Positions 61,701 through 64,000 of a stretch of DNA of 64,000 bases are shown here, piece by piece (the stretch's first letter is position 1; each line of letters opens with the position of its first letter). The DNA is from Oxyruncus cristatus (lineage: Eukaryota; Chordata; Aves; Passeriformes; Cotingidae). The stretch lies in NCBI GenBank assembly GCA_013399855.1, contig VXAY01004946.1:167606-231605 (forward strand). Direction: 5' to 3'. The notes beneath the pieces are model-generated. The model was not told where the DNA came from, made no database searches, and saw nothing but the letters and a program-made list of their open reading frames with translations. Both the position numbers and the translations under genes were made by a program.

Positions 61701-64000
61701 CCCAACCACAGAGAAATTATTATCAAGAAAAAGGTGACTCCACAGGCTAAACAGATTTAGGGAATTTTATCCTTGTGTCACCTGTTCTGACAAGTTTCTC
61801 ACTCTTTTGTATCTACCAGCTGCTAAAATGAATGTTGAAATTACTGGGGGCTAATTCTTGGGGACTCTTTCTGCAAATAGAAAGAATGGTTACAAACCAT
61901 ATCTGTTGTTTTGGGGTTTTTTTTTGAATATGTGTTTTCAAAGAAGATGGGGGTCATGGTTTTTTGGTGCTCCAGGTGGTTTGGGATTTTTTAATTTTTT
62001 TCTTCCCCCACAAGAAGTATCGCAGTAACACTCAGGGTAGCATCCACCTAGATTGAAACCAGTGTGTAAAGCACTACCACAATCACACACAGTCAAATGA
62101 GCTTTGATACTTCTGTCTCAAAAGAATATTCATTGGGCTGCTCTGTTTAGGTCCTGGCCCACTAAAAACCCTCGAACAGTGCTAGATCTGATGAATCCTT
62201 GTTTCCATCCGCCACCATAGGATATTATCCAACAGGGTCTTCATCATTACACAGAGTGAAGACCACACAATCTCACAGCACTGCTACTGTTAGACTAGGA
62301 TTGACTACCCAGAGGGGAAAAAAATAAAAAAAGAAAGCCCAGGAGGGATAATTCATTTCTTCAAGGCAAATAAAACTATAGCAAACAGCCTCACAGGCTC
62401 TATAAGGATACCAAATCTCTACACCTCCGACATTAGGGTAAGTATACAAATCTAGATAAAACACCTACATGCTTTCCCTTGTCTCAGTTTCCTCAGCAGT
62501 TTGAAGCACTTCTTTGATCTCAGATTAGAATCCCCTAGGGTGTTTTTGATCTCTGCCCCTGTAGCTTATGATTCCTGATCTGATCCCGTCTCACTTGTGC
62601 ATCCAGTTTTCTGCTTCTGGTACTTTCCTCTTCGTTTCTCTTAAGCATACCTTAGTCAGTAAAAGACTATTTCACACTGTCTTAATCAACTTCCAAAACC
62701 ATAGTTGTTTCTTACCTATCTTCCCCTGTAGCTTGATCTTAAAAACTGGCAACCATCTCCAAATGTCAAGAGGATTATGCAAGCAGGGGCCTTCTTCGGA
62801 AGACAGTGGTCCGCTGTACAACAGTGAAGAGGAAAAAAGAACACAGACCCCAGTCAAAACAACTTCATTTTGTGTTCAACTTGGAAGCCTTCTGTATCTT
62901 ATTCAGTTCATAGAAGTGCTTACTTCATGGACAGACAATTGAGATATGAAATATTCATTTTAAATTTGCATGATTTTGAAGAGTTCACTTTCCTGATGAA
63001 AAGCTGCAAATTTCTAGGAATAACAAAGTATGTTTTATGTTTTGGGCATTTTTTTAGACAAAATTGTATTTCTACCAAAACCCACTTCCAATGAAATGCT
63101 CTAATAATGGGAGAATTAGTTCCATACACTTCATTTGACAGAGTTCTAAACTTATTTTTAAAGATATAGGCAAGCATATATTGTTAAAGAACAGGATAAG
63201 CTTTGGTGTGAAGCACAGCATCATAACTTTTTGATTTACCTTGTAGAGCAGTTGTAAGGACACCGAGGTAAAACGAGTAATGAAGAGTCAAAGTTATAAT
63301 GCTTGCAGAGTAGGGTGGCTGGGAAACCTGATGAGATGTAAGATTTATTATTTATTAATTAAGATAAAAATTTTGATGCGTATTCAAAATAGGAATGGTA
63401 AGCTTATTCCTGATGCTGTACAATATGGTGAGTTGATAATGCTATTCACTCACAGAAGAAATAAAAAGGCAAAAATAGTAGGCTTTGAGAATAATATTAA
63501 CCATATTTTTAACAGATTTATATACGGCCAAGAAGCAACTGCAATGATAACAGCAAAATAAGAGTCAGGTAGTTATACAGGTAAATTTAGATAATGGAAA
63601 TAAATTATTGAAAAAATCACTAAATTTTGTATTAAGTTTGTATACATAGGTGTATAGCAAAGAAAGAAATACCTTAACTAAAGATATTTGTGAATACAAG
63701 AACAGTAGTATTGCCAACAACTACAGAGAAAAAATAATGAAAAAAGGCTTGGAAAGAAATATAAATATCTACCTTTTGTTATCCTACTTTAAATTTGAGC
63801 AAGCTGACATTAAAAAAGAGAAGAAATCAGCATTATCACTGATAGAACAGAGATCACAAAACAAGTAAGAGGAGTGCTCATACTGAACTAGAAAGAAAAA
63901 ATTGGGAGAGGTAATCTGGCAAATAAAAAATAGTCAGAAGTTTAGTTTCTGTTTGATCTGATTTCTTTTTCTTCCTTACTACAGATCCTTAAAACACTTA
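58741..64000. other. AT-rich unique DNA, no gene seen
   Basis: Contains an AATAATAATAATAA run at about 59713-59728. Open frames up to 124 codons (62568-62942) are unrecognised and lack splice or promoter context. No CR1 terminus or LTR boundary was seen. Confidence 0.5.

Noticed and set aside
58926..61980. Shared word TTTTTGGTGCTCCAGG at about 58926 and 61965
   Set aside because: A match of this length between two places in 64 kb is within chance expectation, and the flanks do not align well.

Overview
The window is nuclear DNA from a vertebrate, and the repeats point clearly to a bird. Several copies of the CR1 LINE are present, including 3' ends that close on short ATTCTRTG-type repeats. 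There are also two solo LTRs of a type I recognise as avian ERVL. The DNA is AT-rich, full of homopolymer tracts, and its open frames are short and random. I found no host protein-coding exon, no tRNA or rRNA gene, no CpG-island promoter and no CRISPR. It reads as a gene desert or a very large intron. Order and species cannot be fixed from this sequence.

Layout: 1-18475 is mostly unique AT-rich DNA with one probable ancient tRNA-like SINE relic near 6420-6510. From 18476 to about 21215 lies a decayed CR1 ORF2 on the plus strand. It is split at 18797 by a 994-bp solo LTR (18798-19791) with a near-perfect 5-bp target duplication, and its reading frame continues exactly when the LTR and one duplicate are removed. 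A second CR1 3' end lies at about 24977-25882. A 422-bp block holding its last part is then repeated perfectly after a single N (26080), which is almost certainly an assembly duplication. It runs into a GC-rich, unclassified retroelement-like block up to about 27110. An 18-N gap in a poly-T run sits at 29743-29760.

Two solo LTRs of related ERVL type lie 2.6 kb apart in opposite orientation (about 37173-38052 plus; 40681-41297 minus). Another small CR1 relic is at about 44125-44245. From about 52770 down to 51180 on the minus strand lies the rarely preserved 5' part of a CR1: 5' UTR, ORF1 with its coiled coil and SGNH-esterase blocks, and a trace of the ORF2 start. It has no 3' half nearby. 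CR1 3' ends follow at 54262-55002 (plus), at 55515-56335 (two copies joined 5' to 5'), and at 57845-57997 (minus). The last is interrupted by a GC-rich LTR-like segment. 58740-64000 is again AT-rich and featureless.

Nothing here works together as a gene system. The window records successive retroelement insertion, truncation, nesting and decay, plus two assembly problems. I looked for a novel system and did not find one. The most informative items are the nested LTR in CR1, the 5'-to-5' CR1 pair, the 5'-complete but 3'-less CR1, the two unclassified GC-rich blocks, and the false tandem duplication.
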